A DNA stretch of 64,000 nucleotides from an uncultured Clostridia bacterium (GTDB taxonomy: Bacteria > Bacillota > Clostridia > Christensenellales > UBA1242): NCBI GenBank assembly GCA_934777435.1, contig CAKVNK010000002.1:337928-401927 (forward strand), in the 5' to 3' direction. The notes beneath the pieces were generated by a model, which was not told where the DNA came from, did no database searches, and was given only the letters and a program-made list of their open reading frames with translations. Numbering within the stretch: position 1 is the first letter of the stretch; every line of letters begins with the position of its first letter. A program made the position numbers and the translations under genes. Shown here in pieces: positions 36,914 through 46,342 of the stretch.

Positions 36914-37678
36914 TTAGTCAATATCGTCTGTTGTGTAATCTCTGTTTTTCTCATAATCGATAAAGGCTTCAACAATTAAATCTGGCAAATATTTGGTACC
37001 AAATTTATTGTATGCTTTCTTTGTATCTTTTTCCAACTTGAGCAAAATTTTGGCTTTTGTCACTTCATTTGTAAAGCAGAAATGTTGAGTGTTAATTTCA
37101 AAAGAAAATTCATTTTCGCCAACAGTTTGCATACCCAAACAGAAAATGTTGGGAATATGAATATAGTCAAGCACGTCGCAAAGGCAAAGTTTTGTGTATG
37201 GTGGCATAGGTAAAAACTCATATCTTTTTTTATACGCTTCAACAAGCCTGTTTGTAAGGTTTTTGTTAAGCAAATTTACACCTTCACCGTCAAGGCTTGA
37301 ATATTCAACTTTTTCACCGTCAACATAAATATATTTTGGCAAAGCAAAAATGAATGCCTGGTTAACATGGGCGTGTTCCGTGAATTGATAGTTTACAATT
37401 TTGTCAATAATAATCTTGTTTGCGTTGCCCATAAACCATGCCGTGCCAGCAAGTGTAGGGTAAGGGTAAACTTTAAGGCCATATGTTTTTATGCCTTCAA
37501 TTTTATCTTCCTTTGTGTCGCACATAAATGTGCGGTGAGAACAAACTTGATGCATAAAAATGTTAAAGTCACCTTTACTTGCAATATTTGTCATTAACTG
37601 GGTTAAAAATTGTGAATATTCATCTTTTGAATTAAAACTAATCTTTTGTAATGTTTTGTGTATATCGTTATCTATCAT
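36914..37678 (-). CDS. Unknown soluble protein, leaderless
   Basis: 254 residues, mixed alpha/beta. No signal, membrane helix or motif recognised. Stretches such as GLKVYPYPTLAGTAWFMGN and FIFALPKYIYVDGEKVEYSSLDGEGV look like an enzyme or binding core, but I cannot place them. A consensus promoter ends 6 bases before the ATG, and no Shine-Dalgarno sequence exists. Confidence 0.75.
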   Translation of the reverse strand: MIDNDIHKTLQKISFNSKDEYSQFLTQLMTNIASKGDFNIFMHQVCSHRTFMCDTKEDKIEGIKTYGLKVYPYPTLAGTAWFMGNANKIIIDKIVNYQFTEHAHVNQAFIFALPKYIYVDGEKVEYSSLDGEGVNLLNKNLTNRLVEAYKKRYEFLPMPPYTKLCLCDVLDYIHIPNIFCLGMQTVGENEFSFEINTQHFCFTNEVTKAKILLKLEKDTKKAYNKFGTKYLPDLIVEAFIDYEKNRDYTTDDID

Positions 37679-37684
37679 GCTTTT

Positions 37685-37713
37685 ATTCTAGCAGGCAACT
37701 GGCAACCTGTCAA
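37685..37713 (-). promoter_or_regulatory. Consensus promoter giving a leaderless transcript
   Basis: Minus strand: TTGACA (37708-37713), 17-bp spacer, TAGAAT (37685-37690), 6 bases, ATG at 37678. Confidence 0.85.
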
Positions 37714-37836
37714 CACCCAAAATTGATTTAAACTGCCTAAAAATAAGGCAAAACACATTAAAATATAAAAAATTGGTTGATTGGTAATAGATTTAAAATA
37801 AATAATAAATTTAACATTTTTAGCATAATATAACTT

Positions 37837-38910
37837 ATGAAAAAAATAGTTTTTACTGGTGGAGGCACTTTTGGACACGCCATGCCAAATGTGTATTTAA
37901 TTGAACAATTTAAAAAATCGGCTGGGGAATATAACTGCTTTTATATAGGAAGCACTGGGATAGAAAAGCGGTTAGTAGAAAATAAAGTGGAACAATATTT
38001 TACGATACCAACTGTGAAATTGATACGTGGCAAATTTTTTGCAAATCTAAAAATCCCTTTTGTGTTGATAAGTGCAATAGCAAAGTCAAAAAAGGCGTTA
38101 AAACAAATCAAACCAGATGTGGTTTTTAGCAAAGGCGGATATGTGGCACTTCCGGTTTGTATTGCTGCAAAAATGCTTAAAATACCAGTTATTGCACATG
38201 AAAGCGACTATTCATTTGGGCTTGCTAATAAAATCATTTTAAAAACTTGCACAAAAATGTGTGTAAATTTTGAAAAATTAACAGAAAAGAGTAAAAAAGT
38301 TGTATACACAGGCCCTATTTTTGGCACTAATTACGATAACAAAACATCAAAAATTAAAGACGGACAAACAATAAATAACCAACCAATTCATTTGAACTCC
38401 AATTTGCCAACTTTACTTGTCGTGGGCGGTTCACTGGGTGCGGTTGGACTTAATAAACTTGTGTGTGCCACGGCAAAAGATTTACAAACCAAATTTAACA
38501 TAATTCATATTACCGGCAAAGGAAATAAAAACTTGCCATCTTTTGGCAATTACAATGCAGTTGAAATGGTTGAAGATATGAACAGTGTTTATAACACGGT
38601 TGACTTTATTGTGGGACGTGCTGGTGCAGGGGTTACTGCCGAGTGTTATTTTAAAAAATTGCCAATGATTCTTGTTCCGCTTGAAAATAAAGCAAGCCGA
38701 GGTGACCAAGTTCAAAACGCACAATATTATGTAAGCCATGGGGTGGCGGAGTTGTATCACGAAGCCGATTTGACACCCAACGCATTGCAACAAGCAATAG
38801 AAGATTTTTATAAAAACATCAATAAATATAAGCAAAAGTATAAGGAAATAAAGCCTACAAATGGGCGTCAAAAAATTGTCAATTTAATATCAGAAATTTT
38901 TAACAATTAA
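37837..38910 (+). CDS. murG: UDP-GlcNAc:lipid-I GlcNAc transferase MurG
   Basis: 357 residues. It makes lipid II, the last cytoplasmic step of peptidoglycan synthesis, at the inner membrane face. It has two GT-B domains. The N-terminal loop is GGGTFGHAMPNVYLI, and the acceptor side shows VVFSKGGYVALPV and AHESDYSFGLANK. The C-terminal donor site shows VVGGSLGAVGLNK and the signature GRAGAGVTAECYFKKLPMILVPLENKASRGDQVQNAQYY. No Shine-Dalgarno sequence is seen; CATAAT ends 7 bases before the ATG, so it may also be leaderless. It is separate from any other mur gene in the window. Confidence 0.92.
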   Translation: MKKIVFTGGGTFGHAMPNVYLIEQFKKSAGEYNCFYIGSTGIEKRLVENKVEQYFTIPTVKLIRGKFFANLKIPFVLISAIAKSKKALKQIKPDVVFSKGGYVALPVCIAAKMLKIPVIAHESDYSFGLANKIILKTCTKMCVNFEKLTEKSKKVVYTGPIFGTNYDNKTSKIKDGQTINNQPIHLNSNLPTLLVVGGSLGAVGLNKLVCATAKDLQTKFNIIHITGKGNKNLPSFGNYNAVEMVEDMNSVYNTVDFIVGRAGAGVTAECYFKKLPMILVPLENKASRGDQVQNAQYYVSHGVAELYHEADLTPNALQQAIEDFYKNINKYKQKYKEIKPTNGRQKIVNLISEIFNN

Positions 38911-38947
38911 TTTGTGATTGTTGGCTTAAACAAAAACAATGCAAACA

Positions 38948-38981
38948 GAAAATTGAGTGCAACATTAACACTCAATTTTTA
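38948..38981. terminator. Terminator between convergent murG and phosphoketolase genes
   Basis: AAAATTGAGTG pairs with CACTCAATTTT, with A and T runs on both sides. Confidence 0.85.
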
Positions 38982-39031
38982 TTATTTTTACTATTAAATC
39001 TATTGTTTTAACTGAAAATCAATAGTTAAAA

Positions 39032-41383
39032 TTAATCGTTCCAATTCCAGTTTTCAATTTCTGGCATATCAACACCATATTCGTCAATATAGGCAGTGTG
39101 TTGTTTTAATTTATTGTTCATTTCACGCCTAATTTTTGCTTCAACTGACTTATCTAAATCAAGATATTTCAACGCTTTAAGCACCAAATGGAAGCGGTCT
39201 ATGTGATTTCTTACACGCATATCAAACGCAGTTGTGATTGTGCCTTCTTCACGATAACCAGCCACGTGCATATCTTGATTGTGACGATTGTAAGTTAAAG
39301 TGTGCACGAGTTGTGGATAGCCATGGAAATTGAATATTATAGGCTTATCTTTTGTAAATATTGCGTCATATTCTTTATCTGTTAAACCGTGTGGGTGAGT
39401 GTTGTTTGATACAAGTTTCATCAAATCTACAACATTAACAAATCTGATGTTTAAATTTGGCAAATATTCATGTAAAAGTTTTGTTGCAGCCAACGCTTCA
39501 ATGGTTGGTGTGGAGCCACAACTTGCAATAATAACGTCAGGTTTTTTATTGTCGCCAAAACAAGCCCAATCCCAAACTGATATGCCTTTTTCGCAATGTG
39601 CTTTCGCTTCGTCCATATTCAACCATTGATATGTTGGATGTTTGCTTGCAACAAGCACATTTATATAATTTTTGCTTTTTGCTGTGTGGTCAAAGCAGGA
39701 GAGCAAACAGTTTGCGTCTGCTGGTAAATAAACACGCACAACATCTTTGTTTTTTGTTGCAATCATATCAAGCAAACCTGGGTCTTGATGAGTAAAGCCG
39801 TTATGGTCTTGTTGCCAAACATTGCTTGTAAGCACAAGGTTAAGTGAACTAATAGGAGCACGCCACTCAATGTTTTGGCAGGCTTTAAGCCATTTTGCAT
39901 GTTGAGCAATCATGCTATCAACAACACGAATAAATGCCTCATAACTATCAAACATACCATGTCTACCAGTGAGTAAATAGCCTTCCAACCAACCCTCACA
40001 CATATGTTCACTAAGGAAACTGTCCATAACACGGCCATTGCACGCCAAATTTTCATCAGTTGCAAGTTTTTCAGCGTTAAAGTTGCGGTTTGTAACATCA
40101 AAAACTTTATAAAGACGGTTTGAATTGTTTTCGTCTGGGCTGAAAATGCGGTAGTTGTTTTTATTCATTGCCATCAAATCACGCACATAACCACCAAGTT
40201 CAAACATGTCTTGAGCCTTAACTGTGCCATGACCTTTAAATTTAACCGCATATTTTTCAAATCTAGGTGTTTTAAGATCTTTTAACAACAAGCCACCGTT
40301 GGTGTAAGGGCTTGCACACATACGTTTGTCGCCTTTTGGTAAAATGTTTGTGATATATTTGTATGGCACATAGTTTGCGTCAAACAATTCGTCTGGTTTA
40401 TAACTGTTCAACCAGTCTTTAAGCATTGCTAAATCTTGTTCAGTTTTAACATCAAGTGGAATTTGATGTGCACGCCATAAACCTTCAATTTGCTTGCCAT
40501 TAACTTGTTTTGGGCCAGTCCAACCCTTTGGAGTGCGTAAAATAATCATAGGCCAGGTTGGGGTTGAATTTGCATATTTATCGGCATTTTTTTGTATTGA
40601 TTTAATCATTTCAATGGCTTTATCCATTGCTTTTGCCATTTTCAAGTGCATAGTGTTAGGTTCGTCACCTTCAACAAAAATAGGTGCGTATCCATAGCCT
40701 TGCATAAGGGAAGAAAGTTGATTTTTAGGCAACCTTGAAAGCACAGTAGGATTATTGATTTTATAGCCATTAAGGTGCAAAATAGGCAAAACTGCACCGT
40801 CCATTCTAGGGTTAATAAATTTGTTTCCGTGCCAAGCGGTTGCAAGTGGGCCAGTTTCTGCTTCGCCATCACCAACAACAACGGTTGCAATCAAATTTGG
40901 ATTATCCATAACAGCACCAAAAGCGTGGGCGAGAGAATAACCCAATTCGCCACCTTCATGCATAGAACCAGGTGTTTCTGGCACACAATGTGAGCCTATA
41001 CCACCAGGGAAGGAAAATTGTTTACAAAACCTTTTCATCCCATCGTGTGAAAAATCAATATTAGGGTAGAATTCGGTGTAACTGCCTTCCAAATAAGCAT
41101 TTGCTGTTAAAAAGTTCCCACCATGACCAGGTCCAGATAACAAAATCATATTAAGGTTATATTTATTAATCACACGGTTGCAGTGTGCATAAACAAAGTT
41201 TTGCCCAGGCACAGTTCCCCAGTGACCGACCAATTTTTGTTTTATATCAGATAAACACAACTCATGGTCACGCATAAGTGGATTGTCCAATAAATAGAGT
41301 TGAGCAACTGATAAATAGTTTGCGGCACGCCAGTAAGCGTCCAAACTTTGCATATATTCTTTTGATAAATAATTTTCTTTCAT
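39032..41383 (-). CDS. xfp: Xylulose-5-phosphate/fructose-6-phosphate phosphoketolase
   Basis: 783 residues, full family length. A thiamine-diphosphate enzyme that splits xylulose-5-P (and usually fructose-6-P) with phosphate to acetyl-P plus a sugar phosphate. Characteristic stretches: GTVPGQNFVYAHCNR, LLSGPGHGGNFLTANAYLEGSY, FPGGIGSHCVPETPGSMHEGGELGYSL, the cofactor-binding VVGDGEAETGPLATAWH, TSNVWQQDHNGFTHQDPG and FHGYPQLVHTL. AAGGGG precedes the ATG. The leader of about 150 bases contains a stable structure (41446-41512). It feeds acetyl-P to acetate and ATP. Confidence 0.97.
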   Translation of the reverse strand: MKENYLSKEYMQSLDAYWRAANYLSVAQLYLLDNPLMRDHELCLSDIKQKLVGHWGTVPGQNFVYAHCNRVINKYNLNMILLSGPGHGGNFLTANAYLEGSYTEFYPNIDFSHDGMKRFCKQFSFPGGIGSHCVPETPGSMHEGGELGYSLAHAFGAVMDNPNLIATVVVGDGEAETGPLATAWHGNKFINPRMDGAVLPILHLNGYKINNPTVLSRLPKNQLSSLMQGYGYAPIFVEGDEPNTMHLKMAKAMDKAIEMIKSIQKNADKYANSTPTWPMIILRTPKGWTGPKQVNGKQIEGLWRAHQIPLDVKTEQDLAMLKDWLNSYKPDELFDANYVPYKYITNILPKGDKRMCASPYTNGGLLLKDLKTPRFEKYAVKFKGHGTVKAQDMFELGGYVRDLMAMNKNNYRIFSPDENNSNRLYKVFDVTNRNFNAEKLATDENLACNGRVMDSFLSEHMCEGWLEGYLLTGRHGMFDSYEAFIRVVDSMIAQHAKWLKACQNIEWRAPISSLNLVLTSNVWQQDHNGFTHQDPGLLDMIATKNKDVVRVYLPADANCLLSCFDHTAKSKNYINVLVASKHPTYQWLNMDEAKAHCEKGISVWDWACFGDNKKPDVIIASCGSTPTIEALAATKLLHEYLPNLNIRFVNVVDLMKLVSNNTHPHGLTDKEYDAIFTKDKPIIFNFHGYPQLVHTLTYNRHNQDMHVAGYREEGTITTAFDMRVRNHIDRFHLVLKALKYLDLDKSVEAKIRREMNNKLKQHTAYIDEYGVDMPEIENWNWND

Positions 41384-41445
41384 TTTTACCCCTTAAATGC
41401 AAACAAATGTTAAAAATTTGCGTGTTGATTTAGGCGATAATTTTG

Positions 41446-41512
41446 TGTTGTGAATCCGAAATCTATTAAAAGGATATTTCCAGCCTTTAAAAACTTTCGG
41501 ATAAGCACACAA
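41446..41512 (-). promoter_or_regulatory. Structured RNA in the phosphoketolase leader
   Basis: On the minus-strand transcript ATCCGAAA pairs with TTTCGGAT (41495-41502 with 41454-41461), the stem extends across a bulge with TGTTGTG/CACAACA, and AAAGG/CCTTT pair inside. It begins about 60 bases upstream of the ATG. I recognise no riboswitch class. The predicted -10 (TATAAT, 41543-41548) puts the whole structure inside the transcript. Confidence 0.6.
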
Positions 41513-41567
41513 CAATACATAAATTTGCCTATCGTTAGAATAATTATACTCAAAACAAAAGCAAATT

Positions 41568-41607
41568 AAAAATGTTTAAGCACACATTTTTGTACTTAAA
41601 CATTTTA
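41568..41607 (-). terminator. Terminator of the SDR gene
   Basis: AAAATGTTTAAG pairs with CTTAAACATTTT; on the minus strand the T run follows the stem. Confidence 0.65.
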
Positions 41608-41646
41608 TTGTGATTAAACTATAAAGTCAAAACTGAACCAGATGGC

Positions 41647-42528
41647 TTAAATCTTGCCAAAAAGGTTTGCGTCTTGCTTTTCAAGTTCGGCAAAAGCAAA
41701 ACGGCGTTCGTGTTCTGGTAAGGTTAGTTTACAACATTTTGGTTTCCCCCAAATATTGCCAATGCTAGGGCCTATCCATTGAGAGTCGGTTGTGTCGTGT
41801 GTGCTGGCATAAATCAGCGATAAACCTGCATTTTTAGGTGGCGGACAAGCAATTTTTAATGCAACTTTCACCAGCCAATTAAAACCTTTTGGATAATGAT
41901 TTGTCATTTGTGTGAGTGTGAGCCCTGGGTGAGCAATAGAAAAGTGTACATCAGGGTTTTGTTTAAATAAATCAAGCAAAGCACACATTGCAACACGCTT
42001 GCTGTTGCCGTAAATCTGGTTAACCTTTTTGTTGTGTAAAAATTGTATATCGGTTGGGTTAATTTTGCTGTAATTGTAGGCAATACTACCCATATAAATC
42101 ACTTTTGTGTTGTTTTGACTAAACCATGGCATAAGCCTTTTGCAAATAAGGTAAGGCATAAGGCAGTTTGTTTGATAAATATTGTCAAAACCTAGGTCAG
42201 TGGTCTGCCTTGGCACATTGTAGATTCCGGCATTGTGAATAAAAATATCCACATGTAGATTTTGAACCTGTGCTAAAAAGGTTGAAACAGATTCGGTTGA
42301 ACATAAATCAAGTGGCATAATTGAAATGCTAATTTCCGGGTATTTTTCTTTAATTTGAGACGCCAAATTTTCAGCCTTTTCTACATTGCGGTTGGCAAAA
42401 ATTAAATTTGCCCCAAGATAAGCAAAATGGTTTGCAACTGTGCTACCGATACCGCCACTAGCACCAGTTATAAGCACTGTTTTATTCTTTAATTCACTAA
42501 AATTCGCAAGGTATTTTTCTATATTCAT
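41647..42528 (-). CDS. Short-chain dehydrogenase/reductase
   Basis: 293 residues. An NAD(P)-dependent oxidoreductase; the substrate is unknown. The Rossmann motif TGASGGIGSTVAN lies near residue 20, NRNVEKAENLA suggests NADP preference, the NAG motif is in IHNAGIY, and the catalytic Tyr-x3-Lys is YGNSK. The C-terminal part resembles retinol-dehydrogenase-like SDRs. The start was moved to the ATG at 42528 because a promoter overlaps the longer frame; no Shine-Dalgarno sequence exists and the mRNA is predicted to be leaderless. Confidence 0.88.
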   Translation of the reverse strand: MNIEKYLANFSELKNKTVLITGASGGIGSTVANHFAYLGANLIFANRNVEKAENLASQIKEKYPEISISIMPLDLCSTESVSTFLAQVQNLHVDIFIHNAGIYNVPRQTTDLGFDNIYQTNCLMPYLICKRLMPWFSQNNTKVIYMGSIAYNYSKINPTDIQFLHNKKVNQIYGNSKRVAMCALLDLFKQNPDVHFSIAHPGLTLTQMTNHYPKGFNWLVKVALKIACPPPKNAGLSLIYASTHDTTDSQWIGPSIGNIWGKPKCCKLTLPEHERRFAFAELEKQDANLFGKI

Positions 42529-42535
42529 TGATTGT

Positions 42536-42564
42536 ATTTTACCACAAAATTTACATAAAATCAA
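42536..42564 (-). promoter_or_regulatory. Promoter with extended -10, leaderless
   Basis: Minus strand: TTGATT (42559-42564), 17-bp spacer, TGG-TAAAAT (-10 at 42536-42541), 7 bases, ATG 42528. Confidence 0.7.
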
Positions 42565-42846
42565 ATCAAAATTTTGTTAAAACAAATTTAATTGTAGCCT
42601 TATATTTACACATATTGTTCTTAATTTAACAAGTAAAAATGTAAATATTAAACAGTTTTTAACATTGTGAAAAGCAAAATACACATTGTTTGGCAATTAT
42701 GTTTGACTAATTAAAAACAATTTGGTAAACTGATAATAGTTTTTAGGTTATTTTAGATATTTAAAAATTAGTTTTGTGTATGTGGCATTAAATCAAGGTT
42801 TAGTGCGTTTGATATTTTAGTAGTAAAAATAAAAGAGAGTTGTGTT

Positions 42847-43707
42847 ATGAAAATTGCAATTTCAATCGACAGTGCGTGCGATTTACCAAAAGAAGTTATT
42901 AAACAAAATGGCATTTTTTGTATGCCTTACTTTGTTAATATGGGCGAACAAGAATTTCGTGATGGTGTAGATGTTACAAGTCAAGACTTGTTTACATTTG
43001 TTAAAGAAAAGGGTATTTTACCAAAAACTGGTGCACCAAGTGCTGAAATGTTCAAAGAATATTTCACAGATATTTTAAAAAATTATGATGCGGTTATCCA
43101 CATTGGCTTGTCTGACAAAATGACATCAGCATTTGCCAACGCTTGCCATGGAGCAGAAGATATGCCAAATGTGTATTTGATTGACAGTATGTCACTTTCT
43201 TCTGGCATTGCCTTGCTCACACTTAAATGTGTCGAAATGGTTAAAGAAGGCAAACAACCGGCTGAAATTGTGGAAGCAATCAATGCTCTCCGCCCAAATG
43301 TTCAAGCAAGTTTTTTGGTTGATACGCTTAAATACTTGTATAAAGGTGGCAGGTGTAGTTCTTTAGCTCTTATCGGTGCAACAATTTTGATGCTTAAACC
43401 TCAAATTTCAGTTATTAATGGTGAAATGAAGGTTACAAAAAAATATATGGGTGGCATAAATGGTTGCCTTAAAAAGTATGTGGAAGATATGCTTAAAAAA
43501 TCAAACCCGGATTTATCTGTTGCTTTTGTTACACACAGTAGTCCAATGGCAATCAGTTCTTCAATTTGCGACCGCTTGCGTGAGTATGGCTTCAAACAAG
43601 TCTATGATGTTAATGCAAGTTCAACAATCAGTTCACATTGTGGCCCAGGCACTCTTGGCATTTTGTTCATAAATAAAGATCCAGAAACTGACGAAAATAA
43701 CAAATAA
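42847..43707 (+). CDS. DegV-family fatty-acid-binding protein
   Basis: 286 residues. DegV/FakB proteins bind a fatty acid for phosphorylation by FakA. The N-terminal domain begins IAISIDSACDLPKEVI, with TGAPSAEMFKEYF and the lipid-site region GLSDKMTSAFANA; later DTLKYLYKGGRCSS and the C-terminal HCGPGTLGI are family signatures. AAGAGAG precedes the ATG. No fakA is visible in the window. Confidence 0.92.
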   Translation: MKIAISIDSACDLPKEVIKQNGIFCMPYFVNMGEQEFRDGVDVTSQDLFTFVKEKGILPKTGAPSAEMFKEYFTDILKNYDAVIHIGLSDKMTSAFANACHGAEDMPNVYLIDSMSLSSGIALLTLKCVEMVKEGKQPAEIVEAINALRPNVQASFLVDTLKYLYKGGRCSSLALIGATILMLKPQISVINGEMKVTKKYMGGINGCLKKYVEDMLKKSNPDLSVAFVTHSSPMAISSSICDRLREYGFKQVYDVNASSTISSHCGPGTLGILFINKDPETDENNK

Positions 43708-43845
43708 TTGCTTCAGCAGTTTAAATAAGATCAACAACTTGCTACAAGAAGGTTGTTGTAGTGTTTATTAAACACTATAGATGACAAATTGTAAATAAAA
43801 CATAGTGGTAAAACATAACAAGTAGAATATAATAAAAAGGAAAAT

Positions 43846-43877
43846 AGAATAGGTGATATTAAGCCTATTCTTTTTTG
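43846..43877 (+). terminator. Rho-independent terminator
   Basis: AGAATAGG pairs with CCTATTCT, followed by a T run. Confidence 0.8.
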
Positions 43878-44064
43878 TTAGATTTTTTTACGGCACAAAG
43901 CATAAACATATTAATAGTTTTTGATTCGTAATAAATGAGATATTGGTGATATTGTGGGGCGGTGTGATATTTTATCTAGGTTTGATATTTCAGTCTATAC
44001 ATTGTTTAAAATAAACAGAATATCAATATAAATTAAATTTAAAAGGTTAAACTTAAAAGGCAAC

Positions 44065-44094
44065 AAAAAAGTTCAAACCTTTAGATTTGAACTT
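44065..44094 (-). terminator. Terminator of the minus-strand tRNA pair
   Basis: AAGTTCAAA pairs with TTTGAACTT; the T run follows on the minus strand. Confidence 0.85.
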
Positions 44095-44098
44095 CCGC

Positions 44099-44175
44099 TG
44101 GTGCGCCAAGAGGGGTTCGAACCCCCGACCCCCGCCTTAGAAGGGCGATGCTCTATCCAGCTGAGCTATTGGCGC
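44099..44175 (-). tRNA. tRNA-Arg (anticodon TCT)
   Basis: 77 bases with encoded CCA. The anticodon loop CTTCTAA lies between TCGCC and GGCGG. Confidence 0.95.
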
Positions 44176-44256
44176 ATGATTGTGGTTTGTTTTATGCTTT
44201 GTTCTTGTTGTGATTAAAATTTTAATATCATAATGTGTAAACTTTAAATAAGCAAA

Positions 44257-44330
44257 TGGAGCGGGTGAAGAGAATCGAACCCTCGTAACTAGCTTGGAAG
44301 GCTAGCGCTCTGCCATTGAGCTACACCCGC
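44257..44330 (-). tRNA. tRNA-Gly (anticodon TCC)
   Basis: 74 bases with encoded CCA. Stem CTAGC/GCTAG, loop CTTCCAA. Confidence 0.95.
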
Positions 44331-44523
44331 ATACGATGATTGTATTTTAGCACAATCATAAAAGGTGTGTCAAGATTATTTTTATAAAAACAGGCAATAT
44401 TTGTTAAGAAGTGTCAAATTTTTACGCTTAAACTTAAATTAACGGTTAGTATTACAAGATATAAATTTAATTGTGATTGGGCAAAATTAATTTAAAATTT
44501 TTCATATTTTTTGTTTAAAATAC

Positions 44524-44552
44524 TTGTTTTTTTGTTTTTGATAGTGTATAAT
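44524..44552 (+). promoter_or_regulatory. Promoter of the Lys-Leu-Gln tRNA cluster
   Basis: TTGTTT (44524-44529), 17-bp spacer, TATAAT (44547-44552). Confidence 0.75.
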
Positions 44553-44611
44553 ACAAAAGTCGCTAGTAAAAAGCGTAGCAGGTTTTTATAAGATTTGCTT
44601 AAATAATTTGT

Positions 44612-44687
44612 GGTTCATTAGCTCAGTTGGTAGAGCACATGACTTTTAATCATGGTGTCCCGGGTTCAAGTCCCGGATGAGCCACCA
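44612..44687 (+). tRNA. tRNA-Lys (anticodon TTT)
   Basis: 76 bases with encoded CCA. Stem CATGA/TCATG, loop CTTTTAA. Confidence 0.96.
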
Positions 44688-44716
44688 TTTTTCTAAAATC
44701 GGCTATTCGCCCTTTT

Positions 44717-44798
44717 GCGGATGTGGCGAAATGGCAGACGCGCTAGACTTAGGATCTAGTGGGCAACCGTGGGGGTTCAAGTCCCTTCATCCGCACCA
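44717..44798 (+). tRNA. tRNA-Leu (anticodon TAG)
   Basis: 82 bases with encoded CCA and a short variable arm. Stem CTAGA/TCTAG, loop CTTAGGA. Confidence 0.95.
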
Positions 44799-44801
44799 CA
44801 A

Positions 44802-44876
44802 TGGGGTATCGCCAAGCGGTAAGGCACAAGACTTTGACTCTTGCACGCGCTAGTTCGAATCTAGCTACCCCAGCCA
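44802..44876 (+). tRNA. tRNA-Gln (anticodon TTG)
   Basis: 75 bases with encoded CCA. Stem CAAGA/TCTTG, loop CTTTGAC. A terminator follows directly (44876-44902). Confidence 0.95.
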
Positions 44877-44902
44877 ATATTGCCTTCACGGGCAATATTT
44901 TG
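44876..44902 (+). terminator. Terminator of the tRNA cluster
   Basis: AATATTGCC pairs with GGCAATATT, followed by a short T-rich tract. Confidence 0.75.
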
Positions 44903-45087
44903 TTATATAGGCAAATGTAAATTTATTATAAATCATCACCTATTTAACAATAGATAAATTGATTTTGGTAGGGTATATTAGTTATTATTGATATTTGTTT
45001 AAGCCTGTCCAAAGCTATACATTTATCCTTAGAAAGTTTGTCAAAATTTTGTTTGGCAGAATTTTAAAAGTAAATTAATTCGCATAT

Positions 45088-45164
45088 GGTGGATATAGTT
45101 CAGTTGGTAGAGCGCCAGATTGTGGATCTGGTTGTCGTGGGTTCGAGTCCCTCTATCCACCCCA
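45088..45164 (+). tRNA. tRNA-His (anticodon GTG)
   Basis: 77 bases with the extra 5' G (position -1) opposite C73 and encoded CCA. Stem CCAGA/TCTGG, loop TTGTGGA. Confidence 0.95.
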
Positions 45165-45166
45165 CT

Positions 45167-45194
45167 CAAAAGTGCACGAGAGTGCACTTTTTTT
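45167..45194 (+). terminator. tRNA-His terminator
   Basis: AAAAGTGCAC pairs with GTGCACTTTT, followed by Ts. Confidence 0.92.
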
Positions 45195-46342
45195 ATTTGA
45201 TTTTTATACACCAAAACAAACGATTTTGTTAAACGATAAACTTTTTATTTGCGATTATTAAGTGGTTGAAACTAACTGATAGCGATAAAAATTTTAACAA
45301 TTAGCATGGCTTACTGCTTTAAATTTTAAACCATATTTTTTAATAATATATGTTATGGTAGGGGTGGGTGTTGGTGTTGATTTTAAATTTTTTAAAAGAC
45401 AAGTGGGGCTAATCCGTGCTTGTTTTTTTGTTAAATAAATTGATGCAAAATGGTTTTTAAAATAAAAAAGAGATAGCCAAAATAACTATCTCTAAAAGAA
45501 ACGAGCGTGGCAATGATTGCTCATCCACAACGTAATTACAGACTGGGATTTTTTATCCTTTTCATCCAACTTTATGTTTTTATTATAATACAAATTTGTG
45601 AAAAGTTAATATTAAATTTTTAACTAAAACGGACATTTAGGTTTAAAAATTTGTGTTATTTTTTACTTAATTAAGATTGATTTTAAACGATTATTTTTGT
45701 GATTGTTTCTAAAAAATTATCATAATCTTACAACTTTTGGTGTTTAAAATTTTGTAAATTTTTATGTTGCGAGTTGAAGTAAATTTTGTTACAAAATTGC
45801 AAAATTTAAAATTTTTTTTAAGAAATTGCTAAATAAAAAGTTTAAATTCTGTGAAAAATTTTGTGTAAAATTTTTGCGTTTTGGGTTGTGTTTTTAAGTG
45901 TGCTTTTTGGGGTAAAAAATCGAGTAAAAAAATAGACTAAAAAATGTTTCAAAATCAGTGATGAATTTTGTTGTAAATTTTGATAAAAAATTAAGTAAAA
46001 TTTTGGTGGTTAAAAACCAACAAAAAACATTATTTAAAAAATTTTTATTTAATCTTTAAAAAATTCAAAAAAATTGCAAAAAACGTGTCAAAATTGAAAA
46101 ATAATTAAAATTTTTGGTATTTTTTGCCTATTTTTTTGGGTTTTTACAAAAGTGTTTTGATATTATTTTGAAATTAATGCAATTTAATTTTGATATTTTT
46201 TTGCCTATTTTTAAACTATTTTTTAACGTTATTTTTTTGGTTCTTTTTTATGTTCTTTTTAGTGAAAATATTAAGCAAAAAAGTGCTAGCAAAGGGGGCT
46301 AAAAATAGAGTGCTAAAAATTTGGTTTTTTTATGGTATTTAC
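45195..46342. other. Long A+T-rich non-coding region
   Basis: About 1.15 kb. Apart from the candidate small RNA at 45463-45576 it is low-complexity A/T sequence, with many short variations of AAATTTTT-type text between 45600 and 46330. The one frame of note (46114-46302, 62 hydrophobic residues) has no ribosome binding site and looks like chance T-rich translation. The low melting stability and position suggest an upstream region of the giant surface gene. Confidence 0.6.
45463..45576 (-). ncRNA. Candidate small structured RNA of about 112 bases
   Basis: On the minus strand a TATAAT box (45582-45587) precedes a G+C-richer island in an A/T desert. The island holds a GGAT/ATCC hairpin and a GAGC/GCTC stem and ends in a proper terminator (AGAGATAG/CTATCTCT, then T6). 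The -35 match (TTAACT, 16-bp spacing) is weak. No coding frame and no RNA family recognised. Confidence 0.5.

Larger units (their letters stand above)
43708..44096. other. Intergenic region with two terminators
   Basis: It holds a CAACAAC/GTTGTTG hairpin just after the DegV gene, a terminator at 43846-43877 (AGAATAGG/CCTATTCT) with a TATAAT box immediately before it, and a minus-strand tRNA terminator at 44065-44094. No gene supported. Confidence 0.6.

Noticed and set aside
46114..46302. Small hydrophobic protein gene before the giant gene
   Set aside because: No ribosome binding site, extreme Phe/Leu/Ile content from poly-T sequence, and surrounding DNA of the same composition.
45600..46330. 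CRISPR-like or phase-variable repeat array
   Set aside because: The A/T words recur irregularly without fixed unit, spacing or spacers; no cas genes are in the window.
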